A stretch of DNA of 63,638 nucleotides from Aureococcus anophagefferens (GCF_000186865.1 NW_008705568.1:322968-386605), one strand, 5' to 3'. Positions 1 to 10,363 are shown, counted from the stretch's first letter. Notes: generated by a model from the sequence alone, not told the origin. Made by a program: numbers and translations.

Positions 1-2171
1 CGACGCGGCGGCTGCGCGGTCCTGCCTGGCGGGGAAGCGTTTGGTCTTCCTCGGCGACTCGACGCTCACGGAGGTCGCGCACGGCCTCGTCATGACGCTG
101 ATCGGCGGCGACGCTGCGTGCGCGCCGCGCGCCGCGGCGTGCCTGAGCCGCGACCGCTACCTGGAAACCATGGGTGCTATCAATCACAAGAAGCGCGCGC
201 GCGGCGCCCGCGGTAACCGGGCGCCCCTCGTCCTCACGGGCGAGAACGCGACGCGGCTTCAGGTGACGTTCCCCGGCCCCGGCCCCGCGGGCTGCCAGCC
301 CCGGGGGACGCCGCCGCCCGACGGGCGCCGCTTCTCCGCGGCGCTGGCGACCGCCGGCGGCGCCGTCCGCGTCGACCACCGCTGGATCGGCCACCCGAAT
401 TTGTGCGACCCGAAAGGCGGCGTCGGCCTCGCGACCGTCGCGAAGCGCAACCAGCTCAAGGCCGCCGACCTCTTCCTCGACGCGCCGGACGCCGTCGACG
501 CGGTCATCATCGCTTCCGGGCACCACGACCTCCGGCTCGGCCGCTACGACCCCGCGAAGCAGTCCAAGGAGCGCGCGGGCGCGTCGAAGGGCCGCGAGAC
601 GACCGCGGCCGAGTACGCGGCGCTCGCGCGCCAGACCTTCGACCGCCTCGGCGCCTGGCGCGTGCCCGCGTCCAAGGTCTTCTGGGTCTCGAACAACCGC
701 CTCGCGCGCTGCAACGACGGGGGGATACTCGGCGCCTACGACGCGGCCGCCGAGGCCGAGGCGGCGCGGCGCGGCGCCACCTTCGTCGACGTCTCGACGC
801 CGCTCGAGCGCCACTTCCCCCAGCCCGCGCTCACGGCCTGCTGCGGCGACGAGGTGGGCATGCACCACGGCTTCATCGCCCGGGGCTCGGACCGGAACAA
901 GTCGCTCGTCGCGTCCGGCCTCGAGGCCCAGCGGCTCCTCGGCGCGCTCTGCGCCGGCGGCGGGGGCGGCGCGGCGGGCGGGGAGGGAGCACCGGGCTCG
1001 AGTCGCGCGCTCGAGGCGCCGCTCGCGGCCCGCGCCGACGCCCCGCGGGTCGAGGCGGCCGCGCGCGACGGCCTCGCGCGCGCGGTGCCGCTCGTCGGCT
1101 ACGACCGCGCCCGATGTTTGGACGGCTCGCCGGGCCGCTACTACGTCGACGTCCACGGCGACAACACCAAGGTACGTCCCCCCCCCGCCCCGCGCGGCCC
1201 GTCGGACGGACCCGGTCGCCGGCCCCGCGCAGGTCTACGTGCACCTGCAGGGCGGTGGCTTCTGCGGGTCCCTCGGGGCCTGCGCGAACCGGTCGCGGAC
1301 GCCCCTCGGCTCGACGCGGCCGGACGTGCCCGGCGCCTGGGGCCCGACGCTGGACCTCGCCGCGGAGCGGCCCTACTTCTCGCGGAACGCGACGCGCAAC
1401 CCGCTGCTCGCGGACTTCACGCACGTCTTCGTCGTCTACTGCGACGGCGCCTACTTTGCGGGGAACGTCGCGGACCCGGCCCCCGCGCCCGGCGGCGCCG
1501 CGCTCTTCTTCCGGGGGCGGGCCATCCTCGACGCCGTCGTCGCGGACCTCGACCTCGCCGGCGCGACGGACGTGATCCTCGGGGGCTGCTCCGCGGGCGG
1601 CATCGCGACGTTTTTACACCTGGACGCCGTCGCGGCGTCGCTGCGAGCGATCGCGCCAAACGCGGCCGTCGCGGGCTTCGCGGACAGCGGCTACTACGCC
1701 GACGTGCCGTATTACACGTCTCAAAAGAAATTCCCCTTCGAGGCGCAGAACGCGACGGCGGACCCGCGGTGCCTGGCGGACCACGCGGACCGCCCGTGGG
1801 CCTGCCTCGTGTCGTCCGTGACCGCGAAATACGTGCGCGCGCCCCTCTTCGCCTGGCAGTCGAAATTCGACGCCGACCAGCTCGCGACGAGCTTCGCGGC
1901 GCCCTGCGAGAACGCGTCGTGCGCGGACCCCTACGGCGCGGCGCTCGCGGCGGGTCTGCGGGCGTTCGCGGCACGCGGCGCTGCGGCGGGGGCTTTCGTC
2001 GACGCCTGCCACCGCCACTGCGACCGCGTCGACGCGGGCCACGACGTGTGGAATATCTCCGCGCAGGGCACGACGCCCCTCGTCGCGCTCGCGGACTGGT
2101 TCTCGGACCCGCGCGGGTTCCTCGTCGAGCAGGCGCCGAACGCGTCCTACCCCTGCGAGTCGTGCTGCTAA
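1..2171 (+). CDS. PC-esterase/SGNH plus Notum-type pectin acetylesterase fusion, 5' partial
   Basis: The frame is open from the left edge (codons begin at base 2), so the N-terminus is missing. Exon 1 ends at 1171 and exon 2 is 1233-2171; the 61-nt intron is GTACGT...CGCAG and joins in frame (DNTK|VYVHLQGG). Exon 1 carries an SGNH/PC-esterase block I (LGDST at 50-64) and a VSNN segment near 690, then a Gly/Ala linker near 950-1000. Exon 2 is a pectin-acetylesterase/Notum-like alpha/beta hydrolase: a GGGF turn near 1250, GGCSAGG with the nucleophile Ser codon at 1590-1592, and candidate Asp (SKFDADQ) and His (AGHD) near 1865 and 2040. Several N-x-T/S sites fit a secreted glycoprotein. Members of both families add or remove acyl groups on polysaccharides or on Wnt-like lipids. 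The exact substrate is unknown. The fusion rests on uninterrupted frame through the linker. Confidence 0.75.
1172..1232 (+). other. Ordinary 61-nt GT-AG intron
   Basis: It starts GTACGT and ends CCGCGCAG. The junction restores the acetylesterase frame. No target duplication or inverted termini are visible, so it is not an obvious introner. Confidence 0.75.
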
Positions 2172-2184
2172 ATAAATTCGTGGG

Positions 2185-3809
2185 TTACATGTACGTTTCT
2201 TCGGAATTTTGTGCCGGCAGGACTTGGGCTCCTCCCGCGTCGACGTCGTAGGCCGCGCGGAGCGCGGCGCCCTCGCGCCCGCCGAGGACCGCGGGCGCCG
2301 CCGCGGACGCGCGCGCGAGCGCGGAAGCGAAGAAGTCGAGGCCGACGACGGCCGTGATGTGCATCTTCGCGAGCGCGTCCACGAGGAGACGACGGTGATG
2401 GGCGCGACGGCTAAGAGCTCGTCGAGGCCCGCGGCGTAGTCCGCGGGCGAGAGCGCGAAGGCCGCCGCGGCGACGCCCGCTCCGAGGAGCGCGACAACCC
2501 GCGCGGCGCTTGCCATATCGAGGCGCCGCTCGACGTCACCGCCGCCCGCCTCGGCCTCGAGGGGCGCCGCGGCGATGAGCAACGCGGCCTGCGACGCGAG
2601 CGCGAGCCAGATCGCCGGGAGAAGCCGCGGCGAGCCGACGAGCTGGTAGATCGCGGCGAGCGGCGCCGCGGCTAACGGAAGGCCGAACAAGGCCACGCAC
2701 ACGAGCAACGAGCCCAGGAGCGGCGCCCCGGGGTAGAGGCGGCACGCTTCCGCGAGCGCCGCGGCGAAGGCGTTGGCGACGGCGAGGCTGGGCGGCGCGA
2801 GGAGCCGGAACGCGTGGAGCGCGAGGAGCGTCGAGACGACGAGCTCCGCGGACGTGAGCGCCTGCTCCGCGGCCGTGGCGGCGGCGCCGAGCGCCGCCGC
2901 CTCGAGCGCGATGGCCGCGACCTGGGACGCGGCGTCGGCGTTCGCGCAGAGCTCCGCGGGGCAGGTCGCGGGGCACGCGGTCGCCGTCGCGGACGCGCAC
3001 GCCTCGGCGGCGGCGAGCACGCGCGGGAGCGTCGCCTCGAAGAGCCGCTCGTTCCAGCCCTTGCCGTAGCTCGCGCAGTACCGCTGGGCCGCGAGCGCGC
3101 CGTCGCGCGATACGTCCTCGACGTCCCAGGCGTCGTCGAGCGCGCCGAGCTCCGCGCCGTGGTCCAGCACGAAGAGTAAGCCGCGGGCCGCCCTGCTGCC
3201 GTCGGCGACGAGGAGCGACAGCGTGTCCTCGCAGAGCTGCTCCTGGAGGTCGCTCCAGCGCACGCTCGCCGCGAGGGGCACGAGCAGCAGCACGAGGAAG
3301 GGCGCGCACGTCGCCACGGCCATGCCCCGGCGTGCGAGCCGCGCGGACGCGCCGCCGAGGCCCGCGCCGTGGCGCCGCGCGGAGGCCGCCGCCGCGCCGA
3401 CGAGCAGCGCGCCGGCGAGGATCGCGCAGCCGGCGACGATAGAGGCGGCGTCGAGGAGGCGCAGCAGTGTCGCCGCGTGGTCCGGCAGGTCCTCGTGGAC
3501 AGCCGCGAGCGCGCGCGCGTTCGCGCGCCGCGACGGCGCGACGGCCGCGAGCTGCAGGGCGCCCGCGAGGAGCGCGAGCGGGCACGCGGCGGCGAGCGCG
3601 TCGGCGCGCCAGGCGCCGAGCGCCGCGGCGCGCGTGTCGCCGCCGTAGCTCGACGGGCCGCCGCCGGAGATCAGCGCGACGGCGCGCCGCCACTTTGTCG
3701 TGGTGTGCTCTTTCGTGGGCTGCTTCTCGGGCGCCTCCGCGCCTTTGGCGTGCCCTTCCACGTCGGATGCCTCCGCGCCTTTCATAATTATAATATCATC
3801 ATGGCTCAT
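2185..3809 (-). CDS. Polytopic membrane protein of unknown function, probable frameshift near its end
   Basis: The N-terminus is charged (start MSHDDIIIMKG at 3809) and is followed by seven or eight hydrophobic segments of about 20 residues. A Cys-containing extramembrane loop between segments 3 and 4 (CPATCPAELC near 2950) suggests an extracytosolic, disulfide-bonded loop. I do not recognise the family. The frame that starts at 3809 reads plausibly to about 2400 (ITVV). The sensible continuation (VDALAKMHITAVVGLDFF, ending at the stop at 2185) lies in another frame with no room for an intron. This looks like a 1-nt sequencing error or a real lesion. The stop lies 13 nt from the convergent acetylesterase stop. 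Confidence 0.55.
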
Positions 3810-4151
3810 GGTTGCGTTTGCATGCGCGAAGACGGGCTGCCATCGAGAAAGTGCGCAATCAAGGGGACTCTATTAAGCCTAGATACAGATCCCCGGGCCC
3901 TTGGGCGCGGGCCGAGCTTCACGGTGACTTCAGCATATCTTTCGTTGATGTGGCGATTAGTTGTGTTGGTTCTTTTTTCCCGCCCGGGCGCGGCATTCCT
4001 CCATATCTCGCGTACGCGTTGCTGGGCGCTCGCAGCGATTCTTTTGCTCATCGCCACAGCTTGATTGAGGATAATCAGGGAAATTCAAGGAATGCCCAAC
4101 TGGGAATGCCCTTCACCGCGTCGCACAATGCTCGTGCAATGGAAAGCTAAG
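3810..4151. other. Divergent intergenic region of lower GC
   Basis: This stretch separates the start of the membrane-protein gene on the minus strand (3809) from the PC-esterase start on the plus strand (4152). Its base composition is clearly less GC-rich than the flanks, especially 3860-4080. Short frames exist on both strands but none has protein-like composition. It contains one copy of a 25-bp sequence shared with 10339-10363. Confidence 0.5.
4052..4076 (+). promoter_or_regulatory. 25-bp shared upstream element, copy 1
   Basis: The core reads CTTGATTGAGGATAATC. The full 25 bp match 10339-10363 exactly. Both copies begin 99-100 bp upstream of the proposed ATG of a plus-strand glycan-related gene (4152 and 10438). 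It could be a shared promoter element or a remnant of a dispersed repeat. Confidence 0.35.
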
Positions 4152-6133
4152 ATGCGCGGCAAGGCGGGCATGCCACCGAGACGCGTCCTCCTCCTGCTGG
4201 CGTGCCTGCCGTCCCCGGCGAGCGGGGGCTGCCCGGCGCCGGGCTGCTGCCCGCCGCGTCCCGCGGCGTGGCGCTACAATTCCACGTTGGCGTCGACCGC
4301 GGCCGCCGCGGTCGAGGCCTGGCGCGCGTCGCACCTCTGTTCGGGGCCCTTCGAAGCCGCGACGGACGCATCGCGGACGGAACCGCCGGGCCCGATCGTC
4401 GCCGTCGCCGTCGGGGGCGTCGCGCGCGTCGCCGCGTCGTTCCGCGCCGTCGCCGTCGGCGGCGCGAACCGGACGACCGGCGGCGACACCTACGACCTCT
4501 CCTTCGCGTCGGGCCCGGAGCGGGCGATGCCGCGGGTCAGGGACCGCTGCGACGGGTCGTACGGCGTCGAGGTCGAGCTCGTCGCGCCGGGATCCTACCG
4601 GTGGACGCTGACGCTGCGGTGGGTCCGCAACGCGGGCCTCGACGAGCGCCTCGACGGCCGGCCCCGCAAGTCCCTCAACGCGGCCGTCGGCGAGCTCCGC
4701 GTCGACGTCGTGGGAAGCGCGGACGGCGGCGCGAACGCGACGCCGCCGTGCGCCGACTACGACGCGCCGGGCCGCTACGTCGGCGCGCCCCCGGCGCCGG
4801 GGCCGCCGGGGTCGCTGAGCGTGAAGCTCGCCCGCGACGGGCCGTCCCGGTACTACAAGGGCCTGGACCCAAAGCGCGCGGGCAACGCCACCTGGGCGCT
4901 CAAGTGGCGGCCCGCGGGCTGCACGTACCCGCCCAGCGACGCGCGGCGGCTCCAGGACGCGCTCCGCGGGCGCACGGTCGTCGCCGCGGGCGACTCGACG
5001 ATCCGGCTCATGTTCATGAACTTCCTCCAGGCGGCGCGCCCGGGCGGCCCTAGTTTCCACGCGTTCGCGCGGTCGCGCGCGTCGCCCGTCCTGACGCGCG
5101 CGGACCGTACCGCTCGGACGCGCCGAACTCGCAACGGGACGCGCCGTTCTCTTAGGTGGCGCTCGGCGTGCCGGTCACGCACTGCAACGTCGACCGGTGC
5201 CTCTGCCACGGCCTCTTCGAGGTCCGCCTCGACGCGCGGACGTGGCCCTACGGGGACACGGTCCTCGACTGCCACGAGACCGCGCGCGGCTTCGGGGGCG
5301 TCGCGCCGCCGTGCGACGACGACGAGATCGTGCTCGTCTTCGTCTTCCACACGCTCCTCGACTGCCGCCTGCTCAAGTACGGCGAGTTCGGGGCCCGCTT
5401 CGACCTGGGCGCGTGCCTCAAGTCCAGCGGAGAGGTGCGCGAGGGCAACGAGTTCCTCGGCGCCGTCGTCCCCCGCGCGGACGCGGTGCTCTTCCAGATT
5501 GGCTTCCACGTCGTCGGCCGCCTCGGCGTCAAGGGCTGCATCGAGAGCGTCGAGTCCTGGCTCCCCCAGCTCGCCGCGCTCGCCGAGCGCGCGGCGGCCA
5601 AATTCGTCATGGCGGCGAACCCGGCGGAGCTCTCGACGAACAAAGAGGAGATCGCCGGGCCGACGACGGCCCGGCCCTACCCGCACGTCCAGACGAACGC
5701 GCGCATGGCCGCGTGCAACGCCTACATGCGCGACTTCGCGCGCCGCGGCGGCGGCGCGTGGACCTACCTCGGCGGCCAGTACGAGATGAGCTGGCTCGGC
5801 GAGGAGTGGGTCTACTCGCAGCCCCACTACGAGGCCACGCCCATGCTCGACGTCTTCGCGCGCGCGCTCGTCGCGAAGCTCGCGGACGCGCCCCGCCCGT
5901 CGCGCGCGCCCGTCGCCGCGCCAACGCCGGCCCCGACGGCGGAGTGCGCCGACGACGCGGCGTGGACCTACGTCGGCAATGACAGGAAGCGCTACACGTG
6001 CGCCTGGGTGGCGGACGAGCCGGCCCGGCGGTGCCGGAAGGAACTCAAGGGCGGTGCCGGCCGGACGCCCCTCTCACCCCTCGACGCGTGCCCGGGGTCG
6101 TGCGGGACCTGTCCCCCGGGCAACTCCTCCTAG
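4152..6133 (+). CDS. Secreted PC-esterase-like protein with C-terminal ShK-like Cys module
   Basis: The start at 4152 gives a clear signal peptide (MPPRRVLLLLACLPSPASGG follows six residues in). Exon 1 reaches roughly 5087 and exon 2 starts at 5156 (VALGVPVTHCN); the intron ends TCTCTTAG. Its exact 5' site is unsure, and 5088 is the GT that keeps frame. The enzyme domain shows AAGDSTIRL (block I of SGNH/PC-esterases, near 4985-5010), a HYE motif in the block-V position (SQPHYEATPML near 5820), and many disulfide cysteines. The last 60 residues hold a six-Cys ShK-like module ending CPGSCGTC. PC-esterase proteins act in the Golgi or outside the cell on O-acyl groups of glycans. The neighbouring genes fit that role. 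Confidence 0.7.
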
Positions 6134-6357
6134 ACCGTCGCGGTAGGCAGGTAACCACCTCCAAAGAAAAATCACGCGAGATCGCCGCGGGCCTCCGCCT
6201 CCAGCCTCAACAAGCGGGCGCCCGAGGCCCGCGGCGGCGAGCAGCGCCGAGGCTCGCGGTCCGCGCTGCTGGGCCATTGAAGTGCCTCTCAACCCTGATC
6301 ATGGGCTGGCAAATACTGTTGCTAGTGAGCCTGTGCAAGGTAGATCCAGTAACGACG

Positions 6358-7005
6358 TTACGACGGCGCGTCGGCGCGCACGCCCGCGAGGACGCCGTCG
6401 GCGAAGCGGTCGCCGAGCGCGAGCTTCCGGTTGACGCCGGCCGCCGCGAGCCGCAGCGCGCGGTCCGGCACGAACACGAGGGGACCGATGAGGTCCGCGG
6501 ACATGGAGTACTCGAAGCTGCCGACGAGCGCCGCGGCGCCGCCGGCGTCGGGCTGGCCCTCGAGGTGGCCGCGGAGCCGGAAGTCCATCGGCACGGGCCG
6601 CCGCTTGCCCCGGAGCGTCGCGAAGGCCTCGACGCTCCGCGACGCGAGCGACACGCCGCCGCGCGGCTCGCGCGCGACGTCGACGTCGACGACGCAGTCG
6701 ACGTGCACCAAGCCGGCGAAGTCGATGGGGTCCTGCGTGAGCGCGAACGCGAGGACGTCGCTGCCGCCGCCGTCGGATGCGCGGATGTGCTCGGCGGGCC
6801 AGGCCGCGGCCAGGACGCGCCGCGGGTCCTGCAGCCAGGCCGCGGCGCGCGCCGCGTCGACGCCGTCGTCGAAGGTCTCGCGGATGAGCCACGAGCCGCC
6901 GAACTCGACGCGCTTGCCCACGCGCTTGTAATTGGTGGTCAGCTGCGCCGCGTCTACGCGCGCGAGCGCGAGCAGCACCAGGATCACGGGTTTTACACGA
7001 GGCAT
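6358..7005 (-). CDS. Secreted or plastid DUF1997-like protein
   Basis: I chose the start at 7005 because it begins a hydrophobic leader (MPRVKPVILVLLALARVDA). An upstream in-frame ATG at 7083 would overlap the divergent gene. The mature part (about 195 residues) alternates beta-like strands and ends with an N-R-K-L-A-L-G-D segment. The overall pattern resembles DUF1997 proteins of cyanobacteria and algae, possibly a lipid-binding START-like fold. I cannot confirm this without a profile search. There are no catalytic motifs. The gene is head-to-head with the SGNH gene starting at 7082. Confidence 0.5.
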   Translation of the reverse strand: MPRVKPVILVLLALARVDAAQLTTNYKRVGKRVEFGGSWLIRETFDDGVDAARAAAWLQDPRRVLAAAWPAEHIRASDGGGSDVLAFALTQDPIDFAGLVHVDCVVDVDVAREPRGGVSLASRSVEAFATLRGKRRPVPMDFRLRGHLEGQPDAGGAAALVGSFEYSMSADLIGPLVFVPDRALRLAAAGVNRKLALGDRFADGVLAGVRADAPS

Positions 7006-7081
7006 TGCGTCGTTCGGCCGCGGCCGCCGCATCAATGAAACGTCGGCTGCGAAGGGCAACACGAAGATAACACGACACACC

Positions 7082-8743
7082 ATGGCAGTTCACAAAAGTA
7101 TGGATCGAGGGCTGCGGCGCCTCTTCATCGCGGCGCTCTGCGTCGCGTCGTCGTCGCCGGCGGACGTCGTCGGGTGCGCGGCCGGGGACAAGGCGTACTG
7201 CGCGGCGAAGCCGCGGTTTCCGTACCCGGCGACCCAGGAAGAGCTCGACGCGACGCTCGTCGTGCGCGGCGCGGGCTGGGGCAGCATCGCGGCGCGCCTC
7301 GCGCCGGACCACGCGTCGCCGCCCGTGCGCGTCGTCGTCATCGGCGGGTCCATGACCTGTCACGCCAACGTGCGCCACGACGACGGCTGGCCCTTCGTGC
7401 TCGGCGGGTACATGAAGCGGCGCTACGGCGGTCGCGTCGCCGTCGTCGACAAGTGCGCGGCCGCGACGAGCCTCGCCTGGGCCGTGAACATGGCCTCGAA
7501 GATCGTCGAGGGCGGCGTCGACGTGCTCCTCGTCGACTACGTGCAGAACGACGGGCGGCCGACGCTGCTGGACGCGCAGAGCGACGGCACGGACATCGAC
7601 ACGAGGACTCGCATCGGCGCCGAGGCGCTGCTCCTCGCGCTGGGGCGGCTGAGCCAGCTGCCCGAGCCGCCCCTCGTCTTCTTCTACGCGACCTACCCGC
7701 CGCCGCGCTTCTTCACCAAGTACCACCGGAACAACATGCGCGAGTGGGCCAAGTTCTGGAGCGACTACGACGCGCCCAAGGTCAAGGCCTACCTGAAGAT
7801 CCTCCACGGCCACGCGGACAACTACGAGGTCGTCGCGACTCATTACAACGCCACCTTCGCCGCGCTCCAGCGCGCGCTGTGGCCCGACGCGCTCGACACG
7901 GCGCGCGCGACGAAGCTCTGGGTCTCGGACACGAGCGAGGGCGACTGGGACCACCACCCGGGCCGCGACGCGCACCGCGTCGTCGCCGACTCCATCTTCA
8001 ACGCCTTCCAGCGCCTCGCGGACGACGCCGACGGCGCGCCGCGGCCGACGCTGCGGCCGAACGCGACGCTCGCGGCGTCGCGCGAGGTCCTCGACGCCGT
8101 CGGCTTCTGCCAGCACATGACGGCGACGATCTCCGCGGACGTCGAGTGCGCCAAGCCCGGCTACGCGCCCCTGGGCTGGGACTGCTACAGGGACGTGCCG
8201 ACGAAGCCCCGGGGCTGGATCTGGGACGGCGGCGCGCGGCGGCGCAACGGCACGGCGCGGCGGCGCCTCGCGCCGAAGCGGCGCGCGCCGCCGAAGCGGC
8301 CCGCGAAGCGCGCGCCGCCGAAGAAGCGGCCGCCGCCGCGCGCGCCCGCGGCCGCGGCGGCCCGCCGGGACGACGAGCTCTCGTTCGTCGTCCCCTGCGG
8401 CCGCGACCGCCGCGTCGGCGTCGAGTTCCTCAAGTCCTACGACCGCATGGGCGCCGTCGAGCTCACCATCGCGAGCCACGACGGCATGCACAGCTCGAAG
8501 AAGAGCGGCGTCCTCTACCGGAGCGACGCGCAGCGCGAGAAGATCATCCGCGCGGCGCCGACGAAGACGCGGTCCTACGCGATCAACGCGTCCTGGCCCC
8601 AGCGGGAGTCCCTCGCGCACGTGGAGATGTTCGCCTACGACGCCTGCTTCAACAAGGGCGACTTCGAGTCGCCCCTCGTCATCACCCTGCGGCCCCTCGA
8701 CCCGGCCAAGAAGTTCAAGCTCCTGTCGCTCTGGACGTGCTAA
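7082..8743 (+). CDS. Secreted SGNH/GDSL-type hydrolase with basic linker and C-terminal domain
   Basis: ATG at 7082 or 7100 precedes a leader (RRLFIAALCVASSSPA). The N-terminal half is an SGNH hydrolase: VVVIGGSMT is the block-I variant (GGS for GDS), VDYVQND is a block-III-like Asn segment, and DHHPGRDAH near 7950 supplies the DxxH Asp/His pair. Residues about 385-430 are an Ala/Pro/Arg/Lys-rich linker (RRLAPKRRAPPKR and so on). About 110 residues of a second, beta-rich domain of unknown type follow and end FKLLSLWTC. It probably acts on ester groups of extracellular glycans. Its stop (8741-8743) overlaps the stop of the convergent gene. Confidence 0.65.
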   Translation: MAVHKSMDRGLRRLFIAALCVASSSPADVVGCAAGDKAYCAAKPRFPYPATQEELDATLVVRGAGWGSIAARLAPDHASPPVRVVVIGGSMTCHANVRHDDGWPFVLGGYMKRRYGGRVAVVDKCAAATSLAWAVNMASKIVEGGVDVLLVDYVQNDGRPTLLDAQSDGTDIDTRTRIGAEALLLALGRLSQLPEPPLVFFYATYPPPRFFTKYHRNNMREWAKFWSDYDAPKVKAYLKILHGHADNYEVVATHYNATFAALQRALWPDALDTARATKLWVSDTSEGDWDHHPGRDAHRVVADSIFNAFQRLADDADGAPRPTLRPNATLAASREVLDAVGFCQHMTATISADVECAKPGYAPLGWDCYRDVPTKPRGWIWDGGARRRNGTARRRLAPKRRAPPKRPAKRAPPKKRPPPRAPAAAAARRDDELSFVVPCGRDRRVGVEFLKSYDRMGAVELTIASHDGMHSSKKSGVLYRSDAQREKIIRAAPTKTRSYAINASWPQRESLAHVEMFAYDACFNKGDFESPLVITLRPLDPAKKFKLLSLWTC

Positions 8744-9837
8744 GGTCCCTCCGTCGCGTCGACGACGCAGGTCGCGCCCGCCTCCTTGTGGCGGTCGCGG
8801 ATGAGCGCGACGGTGCCGCGGCCGGGGTTCCGGAAGTACTTGCGGTCCAGGGGCAGGGGCCTGCACGCGACCTCGTGGCTGACGACGTGGTAGGAGAAGG
8901 CCCACTCCGCGTAGAAGCCGGACTGGATGCCGCCGATGTCCCAGGGCTGCTTCGCGTCCTTCCGCGGCACCTTGCACCCGAGGCCGCCGTCCGTGTTCGG
9001 CGGGCTCGCGAGCCGCGCGAGGCGCGAACGGAAGTCGCCCATGACCCGGCTCTCCTCCGCGGGCGCGTGCTTGAGCGAGTAGACGTCGAGCGCGACGTTG
9101 AGGAAGTCGTCCCAGAGCGCGACCATCGTCGCCGGCGTGCTGTAGAAGACCTTGTCGGAGAAGCAGTGGAGCGCCTTCGCCTCGCCGGCGAAGTCCGCGT
9201 AGCGGAACTCCGGCGGCATCAAGACGTCCGTCCGCGACCTGACGAGCGTGCCGTACGCGGAGAAGTCGAAGGCCGCGAAGGCGAGCTTGAGCTGGAACCA
9301 CTGCCAGAGCGTCCGCTCGTGTCTGCCGTGGGCGTCCAGGAAGGCCGCGAAGGCCGCGCGCTCGTCCTCGGAGACGAGTCGCACGCGGCCCGCGAGCCGC
9401 GCCGCGGTCCGCGCGCACTCGCCGTAGGTGACCGCGAAGACGTCGGCGCCGGCGCTGTCGGCGACGTGCTTCTCGAGCTGGGCCAGCGTGTCCGTCTTCA
9501 GGAAGCCCGTGAAGAGCACGGCCACGGTCGCGCCTCCCGTCGGCGCGGCGCGCTCGCGGCGCGAGCCGTTGATCGCGAAGGGGCGGAACTCCCGCCGGTG
9601 CAGGCGCGCGACGCGCGGCACGAGGTTGTCCACGTACGCGTCCGGCCCATCGCGCCGGGCCAGGGGCGGCGCCTCGGCCGCCTCGAGCGTCGCGTTCGAC
9701 GGCGGCGCCGGCGGCGGCCGGCGCGCGCGCCGCTTCGGCCGCGGCGGCGCTTTGCGCACCGGCCGTTTCCGCTGCGGCCGTCCGCGAGGCGCGGTGCGCA
9801 CGGACGCCAGCAGGAAGGCGACCACGACGAGCCGCAT
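8740..9837 (-). CDS. Secretory-pathway glycosyltransferase-like protein
   Basis: The start at 9837 gives a leader (MRLVVVAFLLASVRTA), followed by a Pro/Arg-rich stem as in Golgi type II enzymes. The globular part contains VAVLFTGFLKTD, LVRSRTDVLMP (an R-x-R-T-D element like the metal/nucleotide-binding RxRxD segment of several unclassified glycosyltransferases), and a cysteine-containing C-terminal region. The assignment to a GT family is tentative. The stop codon TAG (8740-8742) shares two bases with the stop of the convergent SGNH gene. A second in-frame ATG lies 11 codons upstream, at 9870. Confidence 0.5.
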   Translation of the reverse strand: MRLVVVAFLLASVRTAPRGRPQRKRPVRKAPPRPKRRARRPPPAPPSNATLEAAEAPPLARRDGPDAYVDNLVPRVARLHRREFRPFAINGSRRERAAPTGGATVAVLFTGFLKTDTLAQLEKHVADSAGADVFAVTYGECARTAARLAGRVRLVSEDERAAFAAFLDAHGRHERTLWQWFQLKLAFAAFDFSAYGTLVRSRTDVLMPPEFRYADFAGEAKALHCFSDKVFYSTPATMVALWDDFLNVALDVYSLKHAPAEESRVMGDFRSRLARLASPPNTDGGLGCKVPRKDAKQPWDIGGIQSGFYAEWAFSYHVVSHEVACRPLPLDRKYFRNPGRGTVALIRDRHKEAGATCVVDATEGP

Positions 9838-10027
9838 CCCTAGATCACCATCGTCGCGCCATGGGTGCACCCTTATCCTTGAGGGGTGATTGAGGATCTA
9901 TTGTCCCCGGGATCGAGGCAGTAGGAGCTCTCGCGTAGGCGCCCGCGTCACCGCCGCCCTCCGGGCTCATCGCCTAGGCGCGGCGGGGACGCCGGGCATG
10001 CGTCGCGGGGCCCGAGGGCTGCCCCCA

Positions 10028-10087
10028 TTTGTCTGTGTAATTGTCGAGCAAGGGCCTTGCTTGACGATTGGCATCATATTACACAAA
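10028..10087. repeat. Nested inverted repeat
   Basis: Outer arms GTGTAAT (near 10035) and ATTACAC (near 10079) flank inner arms CGAGCAAGG and CCTTGCTTG around 10046-10065. This makes a long imperfect hairpin followed by an A-rich tract. It could be a MITE-like remnant or a transcript-end hairpin. Confidence 0.4.
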
Positions 10088-10338
10088 ATAAAGATATGAT
10101 ATTTCCTCTATACCGACTTTACCGGATCAAAGATGACTTAGAAGCCGACGACGTAAGCATGTTGAAGTATCTTGAAGCCTGTATTGCGCCATCGGTGCAC
10201 CTTTATAATTCAACCCTGACGAAGTTCGTTAAAGCTGTTGCGGCAAAATCGATTCCCTCGCCTGATCTTTGGTCCGATGTCACCGATCGGTGACTTAGCA
10301 ACGCGTTCCAAACCAGTCGTTTAGTGGGCCGACTTTGC

Positions 10339-10363
10339 CGCCACAGCTTGATTGAGGATAATC
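10339..10363 (+). promoter_or_regulatory. 25-bp shared upstream element, copy 2
   Basis: Identical to 4052-4076 and begins 99 bp upstream of the ATG at 10438. Immediately downstream are GGGATAATATCCC and a CTTGAGGGGTG string. The string also occurs near 9880, close to the divergent minus-strand gene. Confidence 0.35.

Noticed and set aside
1172..1232. Introner in the acetylesterase gene
   Set aside because: First eight intron bases (GTACGTCC) do not match the next exon (GTCTACGT), and no inverted termini.
1614..2184. C-terminal extension of the minus-strand membrane protein into the acetylesterase gene
   Set aside because: The extension is Arg-rich antisense sequence. The other-frame end at 2185 continues the hydrophobic pattern.
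3806..4057. Small minus-strand frame upstream of the PC-esterase
   Set aside because: No motif, and its position in an AT-richer divergent promoter region argues against coding.
6299..9418. A 1039-codon minus-strand frame across the SGNH gene
   Set aside because: Low-complexity Arg-rich translation antisense to a gene with clear SGNH motifs.
10096..10293. 65-codon frame in the AT-rich island
   Set aside because: Too short, no relatives recognised, and the region has repeat-like palindromes. Left as part of the island description.
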